The translations under genes were made by a program, and so were the position numbers. A stretch of DNA of 64,000 bases from Plastoroseomonas hellenica (GTDB lineage: Bacteria > Pseudomonadota > Alphaproteobacteria > Acetobacterales > Acetobacteraceae): positions 43,526-107,525 of the forward strand of contig NZ_JAAGBB010000026.1 in assembly GCF_018129085.1 (NCBI RefSeq), in the 5' to 3' direction. Positions 1 through 7,967 of this stretch are shown in pieces (within the stretch, counting starts at the first letter, position 1; every line of letters starts with the position of its first letter). The notes under the pieces are model-generated. The model did not search any database, was not told where the DNA came from, and saw nothing but the letters and a program-made list of their open reading frames with translations.

Positions 1-333
1 CTGGTCGCCTCCGAGAACCGCTGGGCGCTGATGACCGAGCTGCGCGGCGGCCCGGCGCCGCCGCTCAGCGCGCTGATCGCCCAGCTCGCGCCTGTCGACC
101 TGGTGATCGTCGAAGGCTTCAAGCGCGATCCGCATCCGAAGATCGAGGTGCATCGCGCGGCCAACGACAAGCCCTGGCTGCACCCGGAGATGCCCGGCAT
201 CGTCGCTACCGCATCGGACGTCCCGCCGCCGCATGCGCTGCCGCGCGCCGCGCTCGACGATGTGGAGGCGGTGGCGGCGCTCGCGCTGCGCTTCGCCGTC
301 GAACCCGCGCGCATCTGGCCGGAGAGCGGCTGA
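1..333 (+). CDS. mobB: MobB, molybdopterin-guanine dinucleotide biosynthesis adaptor (C-terminal part)
   Basis: The gene is open at the left edge, so the P-loop N-terminus is outside the window and 110 residues remain. The motif DLVIVEGFK followed by PHPKIEVHR is characteristic of MobB, a GTP-binding partner of MobA in making the guanine dinucleotide form of the molybdenum cofactor in the cytoplasm. The stop codon overlaps the moeA start by one base (TGATG), which points to one operon with coupled translation. The neighbouring moeA, mobA and fdhD support the assignment. Confidence 0.9.
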   Translation: MVASENRWALMTELRGGPAPPLSALIAQLAPVDLVIVEGFKRDPHPKIEVHRAANDKPWLHPEMPGIVATASDVPPPHALPRAALDDVEAVAALALRFAVEPARIWPESG

Positions 334-1748
334 TGGCACAGCTCACCGATGACTGCTTCGCCTTCGGTGGCGCGCTGATGAGCGTGGACGAAGCCGAGGC
401 GCTGATCGCCGCACGCATCCCGCCCCTGCCCGGAGAGGCTTCGGTGCCGCTGCGCGATGCGCTCGGCCGCATCCTCGCCCGCGACGTCGTGGCGCCGGTG
501 GCGCTGCCGCCCTTCTTCAACAGCGCGGTCGACGGCTATGCCTTCCGCCATGCCGATCTCACGCCCGGTGCCGCGACGCCGCTCGCCGTCGCGTCCCGCG
601 TCGCGGCCGGCGAAGCGGCATCGGGGCTCGGCCCGCGGCAAGCGGCGCGCATCTTCACCGGCGCCCCGATGCCGGCGGGCGCCGACAGCGTGCTGATGCA
701 GGAGGATGCGCAGGTCGAGGACAGCGCGGTCCTGGTGCCGCCAGGACTGAAGCGCGGTGCCAATGCGCGCCCGGCCGGCGAGGATATCGCCGCCGGCAGC
801 CCCGCTTTGCCGGCCGGTCGCCGGCTGGATGCGCCGGCGATCGGGCTCGCCGCGGCACTCGGACTGACTGTGCTGCCGGTGACGCCGCGCCCGCGCATCG
901 GCGTCTTCTCGACCGGCGACGAACTCGCCGAGCCCGGTGCGCCGCTCGGCATCGCGCAGACCTATGACAGCAACCGTTTCACCCTGCTCGCGCTGCTCGC
1001 CGGGCTGCCGGTGGAGGCACGCGACCTCGGCATCCTGCCCGATCGCGCGGCCGCGACGGCGGCGGCGCTGCAGGATGCGGCGGCGGCACATGACCTGCTG
1101 CTGACCACCGGCGGCGTCTCGACCGGGGAGGAGGATCACGTCCGCGCCGCGATCGAAGGTGCCGGCCGCCTGGTCTTCTGGCGCCTCGCGATCAAGCCCG
1201 GCCGCCCCGCGGCCATGGGCGTGATCGGCGGCACCCCGGTGGTCGGGCTGCCCGGCAATCCCGTGGCCGCGGTCGTCACCTTCCTGCACCTCGCGCGGCC
1301 GCTGGCGCTGCGCCTCGCCGGCGCCGTGCCGCGGCCCTTGCCGCGCTTCGCCGCGACCGCCGATTTCGCCTACCGCAAGAAGGCGGGCCGCCGCGAATAC
1401 GTGCGCGTCACGCTGCGTGACGGAACCGACGGCCTGCCGGTCGCCACGAAATTCCCACGCGAGGGCGCCGGCCTGCTCTCCTCCCTCACGCAGTCGGATG
1501 CCTTCGCCGAACTGCCGGAACCGGTCACCGAGATCACCCCCGGCGACCGCCTGCGCGTGCTGCCCTTCGCAATCAGGGCTCCAAGTGAAGCAGGTCAAGG
1601 AGCCTCCAGGCTCCTTGCGGGGAGGGTTCGGGAGGGGCAGCGCCCCTCCCGAGGCACGCCTACAACCGCACGCCCTGCGTCTGGAACGCGTTCTCCGCCG
1701 TGCGCTGCACTTCGGTGTCGAGGACGAAGGCGGCGCCGATGGCGATGA
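333..1748 (+). CDS. moeA: MoeA, molybdopterin molybdenumtransferase, with run-on C-terminus
   Basis: MoeA inserts molybdate into adenylylated molybdopterin. Residues about 17-180 form MoeA domains with PPFFNSAVDGYA near residue 59. Residues 187-325 are the MPT-binding domain, with STGDEL near 193 and TTGGVSTGEEDHV near 258, and domain IV ends with GDRLRVLPF at 404-412. A typical MoeA would stop here, but this frame runs on for about 58 low-complexity, Arg-rich residues through two strong hairpins and over the antisense small gene, giving 471 residues against about 400-415 usual. A TGA lies at 1586-1588 in another frame, so a one-base frameshift near 1565 or a lost stop is likely. The function of the body is secure; the end is not. 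Confidence 0.9.
   Translation: MAQLTDDCFAFGGALMSVDEAEALIAARIPPLPGEASVPLRDALGRILARDVVAPVALPPFFNSAVDGYAFRHADLTPGAATPLAVASRVAAGEAASGLGPRQAARIFTGAPMPAGADSVLMQEDAQVEDSAVLVPPGLKRGANARPAGEDIAAGSPALPAGRRLDAPAIGLAAALGLTVLPVTPRPRIGVFSTGDELAEPGAPLGIAQTYDSNRFTLLALLAGLPVEARDLGILPDRAAATAAALQDAAAAHDLLLTTGGVSTGEEDHVRAAIEGAGRLVFWRLAIKPGRPAAMGVIGGTPVVGLPGNPVAAVVTFLHLARPLALRLAGAVPRPLPRFAATADFAYRKKAGRREYVRVTLRDGTDGLPVATKFPREGAGLLSSLTQSDAFAELPEPVTEITPGDRLRVLPFAIRAPSEAGQGASRLLAGRVREGQRPSRGTPTTARPASGTRSPPCAALRCRGRRRRRWR
1597..1650. terminator. Double hairpin between convergent moeA and mobA operons
   Basis: Two strong inverted repeats lie side by side: AAGGAGCCT/AGGCTCCTT at 1597-1616 and GGGAGGGG/CCCCTCCC at 1630-1650. 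They sit just before the 3' end of the leftward small gene and after the expected end of moeA, so they probably terminate both transcripts. There is no long T run. The arrangement also looks like a dispersed palindromic repeat, although no second copy was seen in this window. Confidence 0.6.
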
Positions 1749-1785
1749 GGATGGCGGCGGTGATGCCGACCAGGAAGGCCTTCAT
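1660..1785 (-). CDS. 41-residue single-span membrane protein coupled to mobA
   Basis: This small frame encodes a protein starting [20 protein letters not shown] and ending in a polar tail with acidic and glutamine residues. The first 22 residues form one hydrophobic segment, either a membrane anchor or an uncleaved signal. Its ATG overlaps the mobA stop in ATGA, and GGGAG lies nine bases upstream, so translation looks coupled to mobA. I do not recognise a family. The coupling and ribosome site make it credible despite its size. A role with the molybdenum enzymes is only a guess from context. Confidence 0.6.
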   Translation of the reverse strand: MKAFLVGITAAILIAIGAAFVLDTEVQRTAENAFQTQGVRL

Positions 1786-2438
1786 GCTGACGAGCTCCCG
1801 GTGCCGAGACGTTGTGGATTGGATATGGCGTCCGGCGATGACGCCCGCAAGAGAATCTCGGCTTCGGCGAGTTCTTCCGGCGTATTGGCGTTGAAGAAGG
1901 GATCGATGGGATCGGTCGGCCACTCCGCTTCCGCGATGCCGTGCTGCGCGGTCCAGCGATCGATCTTGCGCTCGCCGCCGAGCAGCGCCTCGCGCAGCGC
2001 GCTGCGCAGCGAGACGGGCCAGAGCCCGACCGGCGGATGCGCCCAGCCGCCGGAGCGCGCGCAGGCCAGCGGCACGCCGGCGGCGGTGCGCGCCGCGGCC
2101 AGCCGGGCGACCAGGTCGCGCGGGATGAAGGGGCTGTCGCCGGGGACGGAGGCGATATCGGCAAAGCCTTCCGCCGCTGCCCAGTCGAGCGCCGCCAGGA
2201 TGCCGGCGAGTGGCCCGGGGTGATCCGGCAGCCCATCCGGGATCACCGGCAGGCCGTACTGCGCGAAGCGTGCCGGGTCGCCATTCGCGTTGATCGCGAC
2301 GCGGGTCACCTGCGGCGCCAGCCGCTCCAGCGCATGGTCGAGCAGGGGGCGGCCGCCGAGCAGGCGGAGCGGCTTGTCGCCGCCGCCCATGCGCCGCGCC
2401 AGCCCGCCGGCCAGCACCACGCCGAGGATGCTACTCAT
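1782..2438 (-). CDS. mobA: MobA, molybdenum cofactor guanylyltransferase
   Basis: MobA transfers GMP from GTP to Mo-molybdopterin, giving the bis-MGD cofactor of DMSO-reductase-family enzymes such as formate dehydrogenase. The 218-residue protein has the nucleotide-binding signature [14 protein letters not shown] at 9-22, the aspartate motif DHPGPLAGI near 71 and VPGDSPFIP near 98, all usual for MobA. It overlaps fdhD upstream by eight bases and the small membrane protein downstream by four, so the three are one transcript. Length is typical. Confidence 0.93.
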   Translation of the reverse strand: MSSILGVVLAGGLARRMGGGDKPLRLLGGRPLLDHALERLAPQVTRVAINANGDPARFAQYGLPVIPDGLPDHPGPLAGILAALDWAAAEGFADIASVPGDSPFIPRDLVARLAAARTAAGVPLACARSGGWAHPPVGLWPVSLRSALREALLGGERKIDRWTAQHGIAEAEWPTDPIDPFFNANTPEELAEAEILLRASSPDAISNPQRLGTGSSSA

Positions 2439-3321
2439 GGGTCGCCTCGGCCTCGCGCGAGTTCTTGCGCCAGTGGCGGGCGCTTTCCTCCTCGACCTTG
2501 TCGGGGTCGGTGTCGAAGCGGATGCGCTGCTCGCCGGCCAGCGCCACGAAGCGCTTGCCCTTGCAGCGGCCGATCAGGGTGAGGTTCGCTTCCCGCGCCA
2601 GCTCCACGCCCCAGGCGGTGAAGCCGGAGCGCGAGATCAGGATCGGGATGCCCATGCGCACTGTCTTGATGACCATCTCCGAGGTCAGGCGGCCGGTCGT
2701 GTAGAAGATCTTGTCCTCGGGCGGCACGGCTTCGCGGAACATCCAGCCGGCGATCTTGTCGACGGCGTTGTGGCGGCCGACATCCTCCATATAGGCGATC
2801 GGTGCATCGGCGACGCAGAGTGCGCAGCCATGGATGGCACCGGCTTCGAGATAGAGCGTCGGCAGCGTGTTGATCGCCTTCAGCAGCCCGTAGAGCCAGG
2901 AGGTGCGGAGCACCGCATCGGCCGGCAGGTGGACGCCGGCGAAATCCTCCATCAGGTCGCCGAAGGCGGTGCCCTGGGCGCAGCCGCTGGTCAGGGTCTT
3001 CTTCTTCAGCTTGGCTTCGAAATTGGTGCGCGCCTCGGTGCGCACCACGACCACCTGCAGGTCGTCGTCGTAGTCGATGGCGGTGACCCGGTCGCCCCGC
3101 TTCAGCATGCCCTGGTTGAGCAGATAGCCGAGGGCGAGGTCCTCCGGCCGATCGAGGATCGTCATCATGGTGACGATCTCCTGCCCGTTCAGATAGAGGG
3201 TCAGCGGCCGCTCCACGGTGACGCTGGTCTCGATGCGGGCGCCGGTGTGATCGATGCCGGCGACGCGGCGGGTGAGGCGCGGGTCGGACGGATCGGGCCG
3301 GACGCGTAAGGTGTCGTCCAT
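2431..3321 (-). CDS. fdhD: FdhD, formate dehydrogenase accessory sulfurtransferase
   Basis: FdhD passes sulfur from a cysteine desulfurase to the molybdenum cofactor so that formate dehydrogenase becomes active. The 296-residue protein has the conserved block [11 protein letters not shown] at 179-189 and the late [15 protein letters not shown] segment. The sulfur-carrying loop, CxxC in E. coli FdhD, reads SGCAQGT here. Cys114 is kept but the second cysteine is replaced by Gly117. Another pair, HGCALC (Cys166, Cys169), lies nearer the cofactor site. This may be a subfamily trait. It is the first gene of the leftward operon with mobA. Confidence 0.92.
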   Translation of the reverse strand: MDDTLRVRPDPSDPRLTRRVAGIDHTGARIETSVTVERPLTLYLNGQEIVTMMTILDRPEDLALGYLLNQGMLKRGDRVTAIDYDDDLQVVVVRTEARTNFEAKLKKKTLTSGCAQGTAFGDLMEDFAGVHLPADAVLRTSWLYGLLKAINTLPTLYLEAGAIHGCALCVADAPIAYMEDVGRHNAVDKIAGWMFREAVPPEDKIFYTTGRLTSEMVIKTVRMGIPILISRSGFTAWGVELAREANLTLIGRCKGKRFVALAGEQRIRFDTDPDKVEEESARHWRKNSREAEATHE

Positions 3322-3388
3322 CTGTAGAGCCTATACCAACGGCACGCGTTCGGCTCGTGCCGAGCGCCCGAATGGGTGCGCTCCCCCC

Positions 3389-3542
3389 GCGGCCGCAGGC
3401 CGCCGCCCATCCCTGCGGGGCGAGCGAAGCGATGCCCTGGGGCCGCACATGCGCCCCCGCGCGCGACCATCAGCCGACGCCAATGCCACCCTGACCGCGC
3501 GGAAGCCAAGCCGCACGGATGTGCGGCGCTGGCGTCTGAGGG
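3389..3542. repeat. Intergenic mosaic repeat, copy A
   Basis: This 154-base stretch fills the gap between fdhD and the next leftward gene and ends 7 bases before that gene's stop codon. It resembles 28618-28791 closely: shared blocks in the same order include GCGGCCGCAGGCCGCC, CTGCGGGGCGAGCG, AGCGATGCCC and GCGCGCGACCATC, then CCTGAC, GCCAAG and CTGAGG. Several blocks are palindromic, so the leftward transcript would fold into successive hairpins. It may act as a 3' stabiliser or terminator. Confidence 0.75.
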
Positions 3543-3549
3543 CGCAATA

Positions 3550-3972
3550 TTACCGCATTCGACCTCGGAGCGTCGCCAGGATCAGGCCGGTGCCGAACCC
3601 CCAGATACCGTTCACCAGGAACGGGCGCCACCAGCGCGATGGGTCCAGGATCGGCATCGGCAACCCGCGCAGCGCCGGCGCCAGGGTCATGCTGATGGTC
3701 GCCGCCCCCAGAAGGCCCACGGTCACTGCCGCGACCATGGTCGACAGCCGCGGCCGGGCAAGCAGGATCAGCGCCACCAGCATGCCCCAGACGCCGCCCC
3801 AGAAGGAGATCCAGAGCAGCCGCGGCAGGCCGAAGGGCTCCACCGGGCGCATCGAGAAGGGCGGGTTCATCACCAGCCCCGCATTGTACAGCGCCCAGAT
3901 GGCCAACTGGTGGAAGGTCGGCACCGCGAGCAGCCCCGCGGCGAAACCCGACAGCAGCAGGCGCATGGGCAT
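3550..3972 (-). CDS. Four-span integral membrane protein of unknown function
   Basis: The 140-residue product has about four hydrophobic segments: residues near 3-28, 48-70, 75-100 and 112-132. Aromatic and proline residues cluster between the spans (NPPFSMRPVEPFG), and a final RGRMR tail suggests a cytoplasmic C-terminus. I chose the ATG at 3972 because GAGGGGGAAA stands eight bases before it; an ATG at 3996 has no such site. It follows the spermidine-synthase-like gene on the same strand after about 50 bases, so they may be co-transcribed. No family was recognised. Confidence 0.7.
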   Translation of the reverse strand: MPMRLLLSGFAAGLLAVPTFHQLAIWALYNAGLVMNPPFSMRPVEPFGLPRLLWISFWGGVWGMLVALILLARPRLSTMVAAVTVGLLGAATISMTLAPALRGLPMPILDPSRWWRPFLVNGIWGFGTGLILATLRGRMR

Positions 3973-4023
3973 GGCGGAGCTTTCCCCCTCAGGCATGGAT
4001 GGTGGGGACGACCCCGGTCAAAA

Positions 4024-6249
4024 CTATGGCCGCGCCGCGCTGGCGGCGCCGAGGATCGGATTGTTGAGGTAGAACTCGTCGCGTGGCCAGACGTCGGAGA
4101 GCGGTGCCCGCCCGCGCGGCGTCGCCGGGGTCCAGACGGCGGCGCCTCCGGCGAACAGCCCGGCATAGTCGGTGAAGTCGCGATTGCCGGCGGTGAGGTG
4201 CCTGCGCGCCGCGGGTGCGGTGAAGCGCGCGGCCAAGGCATCGGCATCGAGTGGGATCGGGCGGTCGCTGCCGATCAGGACGCTGCCCGGCAGCAGCAGC
4301 AGCGCATGCGGGAAGGCGGCGGTGAAGGTCTCGACGACGCGCGCGGTCGGCGCCCATTGCACATAGAGGCCCCCCGGCGCCAGGCGGCGCCGGACCTGGT
4401 CCAGGAACTCCTCGGAATAAAGCAGGCCGGAATGCGAGCCCTCGGGCAGGATCGCATCCGCCTGGATCACGTCGTAGAGCGCCTCCTCCTTCGCGAGCGT
4501 CCGGCGGCCGTCGCCATACTCCAGGTTCCAGCGCGGGTCGGCGAACATGCGGGCGATGGGACCGTCCGGGTAATGACGGCCGACCTCTGCCAGCGCCTCC
4601 AGCACCGGCGCGACCAGCTCGATCGCGCGCACCCGGCTCTCCGGACGGATGCCGGCGGCCCAGGGCGTGCCGCCGCTGCCGACGCCGATGACGAGGACAC
4701 GCAGCGGCTCCGGATGCAGCAGCGGGCCCAGGCTGCCCATGAACTGGTGGATGGGCAGGAAGGGGATGCGGCCCTGCGAGAAGCCCTGGATGAAGAAGGG
4801 GCCATCCGGCTGGCCGGGCTCCCGCCGGTCGTCGCGGAAGAAGACGACGCCGGAGCGGTCCTCCGACCAGGCGATGCGCTGCCCGGGACGCTCGGCATGC
4901 ATGCGCGACCAGAAGGCGGCATTGCCGGGCAGGGCGATGAGCGCCGCTGCGCAGGCCAGCCCCAGCGCCAGCTCCGGCCCGCGGCGCCAGCCGCCGCGCC
5001 AGAGCCAGCCGAAGACCAGCAGCAGCGACAGCGCCGCCAGCAGCTTCAGCGTGCCCGCGGTGCCGAGCAGGTGCAGCGAGACGAGGCCGGTGCCGACCGA
5101 TCCCGCCGCATTGCCGGCGATGTTCGCAAGCTGCACCCAGCCGACGCGGGCGCCGACTTCCGCCAGATCCTGCTGCACGGCGCGTTGCACGAAGGGGAAT
5201 GTCATGCCGATCAGCAGGGAGGGCGGGCCGACGATGACGATGGCGAGCAGCACCATGGCCAGAAGCGGTCCGCCGCGCAGGCGCGAATGGTCGACCGCCA
5301 TGAGGTCGGACAGCGGCGCGTAGGGCAGCACCCACCAGAGCGCCAGGATCAGCGCCGCCGCCAGCGCGAAGCCGGCTGCCTGGGTGATGAAGAAGGCGGG
5401 GCGCGGATCACGGATGCGCCGCACCAGGCGGGAGGCGATCTCGATGCCGAGACCATCGGCGAGCAGGAAGATGCCGAGCACGGTCGGGAACAAATAGGCG
5501 TGGTACTGGCCGACCTGCCCAATCAGTCGCACCCAGACGATCTCGAGCGCCACGATCACGTAGCCGGACAGGAAGACGAGCAGGCACCAGAGCGGCAGCC
5601 CGCCGAAAGGGGCCGGCTGCGCAGGCCGCGCCGCGCGGGGCGCGGGCCGTGTGCGGTCCATGCGCGGCAGCAGCGTGAGCGCGAGCAGCGCGGCGGCGAG
5701 GTCGAGCGCTGCCGCCAGCACCAGCGCGCCGACGAAGCCGAGCTCACCGACCAGCAGCCAGCCGCCCGCGAGCGCCCCGATGCCGGCCCCCAGCGTGTTC
5801 AGCCCATAGAGGCGGGAGACGCGCTCGGCGACGGCGTCGAGCGAGGTCGCGACCGCGCGCGACAGCAGCGGCAGGGAAGCGCCCATCAGCGTCGTCGGCA
5901 GCACGAGGCCCGCGAAGCAGAGCGCGAAGATCGCGGCGGGTGCATCGACGACACCGGCGAGATCGGTCGCCAGCCAGTCATAGAGGAAGGCCTTCGACAG
6001 CAGGGCGAAGGCAGCGACCCCGGTCTCGGCGAGCGCAAAGCCGAGCAATGCGCGGGCGGGGGAAAGGCGGTCGGCGATCCGGGCGCCGAGGATGGAGCCG
6101 AGCCCGAGCCCGGCCAGGAAGGCGCCGACCACCAGCGCCGCGGAGACGGTGTCGGAGCCGGCGAAGATGCCGAGCATGCGCTGCCAGACGATCTGGCAGA
6201 GTAGCGCCGCGAAGCCCGAACAGAAGAACGCGAATGCCAGTCGCGGCAT
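4024..6249 (-). CDS. Membrane-anchored spermidine-synthase-like protein
   Basis: The 741-residue protein combines a long N-terminal membrane half (about twelve to fourteen hydrophobic segments up to residue about 470, starting LAFAFFCSGFAALLCQIVWQ) with a soluble C-terminal SpeE-type Rossmann domain. That domain has VIGVGSGGTPWAAG near residue 520 for decarboxylated SAM or SAM. YDVIQADAILP, near residue 593, carries the aspartate used by aminopropyltransferases. Fused proteins of this class are widespread but rarely characterised, so polyamine synthesis is possible, not shown. The start is placed at the ATG opening the first hydrophobic span; longer frames upstream overlap the divergent gene and lack coding character. 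Confidence 0.82.
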   Translation of the reverse strand: MPRLAFAFFCSGFAALLCQIVWQRMLGIFAGSDTVSAALVVGAFLAGLGLGSILGARIADRLSPARALLGFALAETGVAAFALLSKAFLYDWLATDLAGVVDAPAAIFALCFAGLVLPTTLMGASLPLLSRAVATSLDAVAERVSRLYGLNTLGAGIGALAGGWLLVGELGFVGALVLAAALDLAAALLALTLLPRMDRTRPAPRAARPAQPAPFGGLPLWCLLVFLSGYVIVALEIVWVRLIGQVGQYHAYLFPTVLGIFLLADGLGIEIASRLVRRIRDPRPAFFITQAAGFALAAALILALWWVLPYAPLSDLMAVDHSRLRGGPLLAMVLLAIVIVGPPSLLIGMTFPFVQRAVQQDLAEVGARVGWVQLANIAGNAAGSVGTGLVSLHLLGTAGTLKLLAALSLLLVFGWLWRGGWRRGPELALGLACAAALIALPGNAAFWSRMHAERPGQRIAWSEDRSGVVFFRDDRREPGQPDGPFFIQGFSQGRIPFLPIHQFMGSLGPLLHPEPLRVLVIGVGSGGTPWAAGIRPESRVRAIELVAPVLEALAEVGRHYPDGPIARMFADPRWNLEYGDGRRTLAKEEALYDVIQADAILPEGSHSGLLYSEEFLDQVRRRLAPGGLYVQWAPTARVVETFTAAFPHALLLLPGSVLIGSDRPIPLDADALAARFTAPAARRHLTAGNRDFTDYAGLFAGGAAVWTPATPRGRAPLSDVWPRDEFYLNNPILGAASAARP

Positions 6250-6423
6250 GCTCCGATCATCCCCCAGCCTTGCCGGCGCCGCCCCCTGGCGCCTTTCCGT
6301 CCCGTCTGCGCGGAGCGTCGACACATCCTTGTGAAAAGCTGGCGCTTCCGCAAGCTTGGACGGCTTGCCGCGAAGCCCGGGCTCGCGCACCCTCCGCCCC
6401 GCAATACCGAGGAGGATGTGCTC

Positions 6424-7965
6424 GTGAACGGTGCCGAAAGCCTGGTCCATACCCTGTTGAAGAGCGGGGTGGAGGTCTGCTTCTCCAACCCGGGCACGAG
6501 CGAAATGCATTTCGTCGCCGCGCTGGACCGGATCCCCGGCATGCGCTGCGTGCTCGGCCTGCAGGAGAACGTGGTCACCGGCATGGCCGATGGCTATTGG
6601 CGCATGGCCGGCAAGCCGGCGGTGACGCTGCTGCATTGCGGCCCCGGCCTCGGCAACGGCTTCGCCAACCTGCACAACGCCCGGCGCGCGCGTTCCGGCA
6701 TCGTGAACTGCGTGGGCGACCAGGCGACCTATCACCGGCCCTATGACGCGCCGCTGACCGCCGACACCGAAGGGGTCGCGCGCGGCGTTTCCGGGTGGAT
6801 GCGCACCGCGCGGCGCGCGACCGAGGTCGGCCGCGACGCGGCAATCGCGGTGCAGGCGGCGCGCACGGCGCCGGGGCAGGTCGCGACGCTGATCCTGCCC
6901 TCCGACACCTGCTGGGATGATGGCGGCGTGGTCGCCGATCCGCTGCCGGTCCCCGTGGCGCAGCCGGCCGATCCGCTGGCGGTGCGCAACGCGGCGCGCA
7001 TTCTGCGCGAGAAGAAGAACGTGCTGATCCTGCTCGGCGGACCCGCCCTGTTCGAGGGTGCCCAGGCCTTCGCCTGGCGGGCCGCACAGGCGACCGGCCA
7101 CAAGCTGATGGCGGAGGGGTCGAACGGCCGCACACAGCGTGGCCGCGGCCGCCTGCCGCTGGAGCGCGTGCCCTATCCGGCGGACCAGGCGATCGCCGCC
7201 CTCTCCTGGGTGGAGCACCTGATCCTGGTGAATGCCAGGGCGCCGGTCGGCTTCTTCGCCTATCCGAACATGCCCTCCATCCACTACCCGGCGAGCGCCG
7301 AGGTGCATGTGCTGACCCGCTACGAGCAGGACGCCGAGGCCGCGCTGCGGGCGCTCTGCGAGGAGCTGAAGGCGCCCGCCGCCGCGCTTCCCGATCCCGG
7401 GCCCCGGCCGGAAGGCGCACGCGGCGCGCCCACGCCGGAAGGCCTGGCGCGCACCATCGCCTCCATCATGCCGGAGGGCACGGTGATCGCCGATGAGAGC
7501 GTCTCCTTCGGCCGCGGCTTCTTCAAGGAGACCCATGCCGCGGCGCCGCATGACTGGCTGCAGATCTGTGGCGGCGCCATCGGCTGCGGCCTGCCGCTGG
7601 CGACCGGGGCCGCGATCGGCGCCGGCGGGTCGCGCCGCGTGATCGGGCTGCAGGCGGATGGCTCGGCCATGTACACGCTGCAGGCGCTCTGGACTCAGGC
7701 GCGGGAGAAGCTGCCGGTCACCACCATCCTGCTGTCCAACCGCAAGTACCAGATCCTGCTCGGCGAATATCAGAATGTCGGCGCCAATCCCGGCCGCACG
7801 GCGATGGACATGCTGGATCTCGGCAATCCTGATCTGGATTGGGTGAAGCTTGCGAACGGCATGGGCGTGGAAGCGGCCAAGGCCACCACGCTCGAGGCCT
7901 GCGGCGATCTTCTGGCGCAGTCCTTCGCAGGCTCCGGGCCCTTCCTGATCGAACTGGCGATCTGA
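6424..7965 (+). CDS. Thiamine-diphosphate enzyme, acetolactate-synthase-like
   Basis: The 513-residue protein belongs to the ThDP decarboxylase/carboligase family, in a subgroup usually annotated as acetolactate synthase large subunit-like. The opening NGAESLVHTLLKSGVEVCF and SNPGTSEMHFVAALD are typical of it. The catalytic glutamate is in LQENVVTG near residue 48, and the cofactor motif is ADGSAMYTLQALW near 411 with SNRKYQIL after it. No regulatory subunit is adjacent, so branched-chain synthesis is unlikely and the real substrate is unknown. I chose the GTG at 6424 because GAGGAGG lies about eight bases upstream. The porin gene follows after two bases. Confidence 0.82.
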   Translation: MNGAESLVHTLLKSGVEVCFSNPGTSEMHFVAALDRIPGMRCVLGLQENVVTGMADGYWRMAGKPAVTLLHCGPGLGNGFANLHNARRARSGIVNCVGDQATYHRPYDAPLTADTEGVARGVSGWMRTARRATEVGRDAAIAVQAARTAPGQVATLILPSDTCWDDGGVVADPLPVPVAQPADPLAVRNAARILREKKNVLILLGGPALFEGAQAFAWRAAQATGHKLMAEGSNGRTQRGRGRLPLERVPYPADQAIAALSWVEHLILVNARAPVGFFAYPNMPSIHYPASAEVHVLTRYEQDAEAALRALCEELKAPAAALPDPGPRPEGARGAPTPEGLARTIASIMPEGTVIADESVSFGRGFFKETHAAAPHDWLQICGGAIGCGLPLATGAAIGAGGSRRVIGLQADGSAMYTLQALWTQAREKLPVTTILLSNRKYQILLGEYQNVGANPGRTAMDMLDLGNPDLDWVKLANGMGVEAAKATTLEACGDLLAQSFAGSGPFLIELAI

Positions 7966-7967
7966 GG

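Noticed and set aside
206..520. Open frame on the minus strand over mobB and moeA
   Set aside because: It lies fully inside two recognised genes in another frame, has a low-complexity Arg/Ser/Ala composition and no ribosome site.
1417..2223. 268-codon rightward frame across the moeA end and mobA
   Set aside because: It reads the hairpins and the complement of mobA; composition is that of a shadow frame.
3376..6204. 942-codon rightward frame rich in Arg, Gln and Asp
   Set aside because: It is opposite the spermidine-synthase-like gene, which has clear domains; the long frame reflects high GC.
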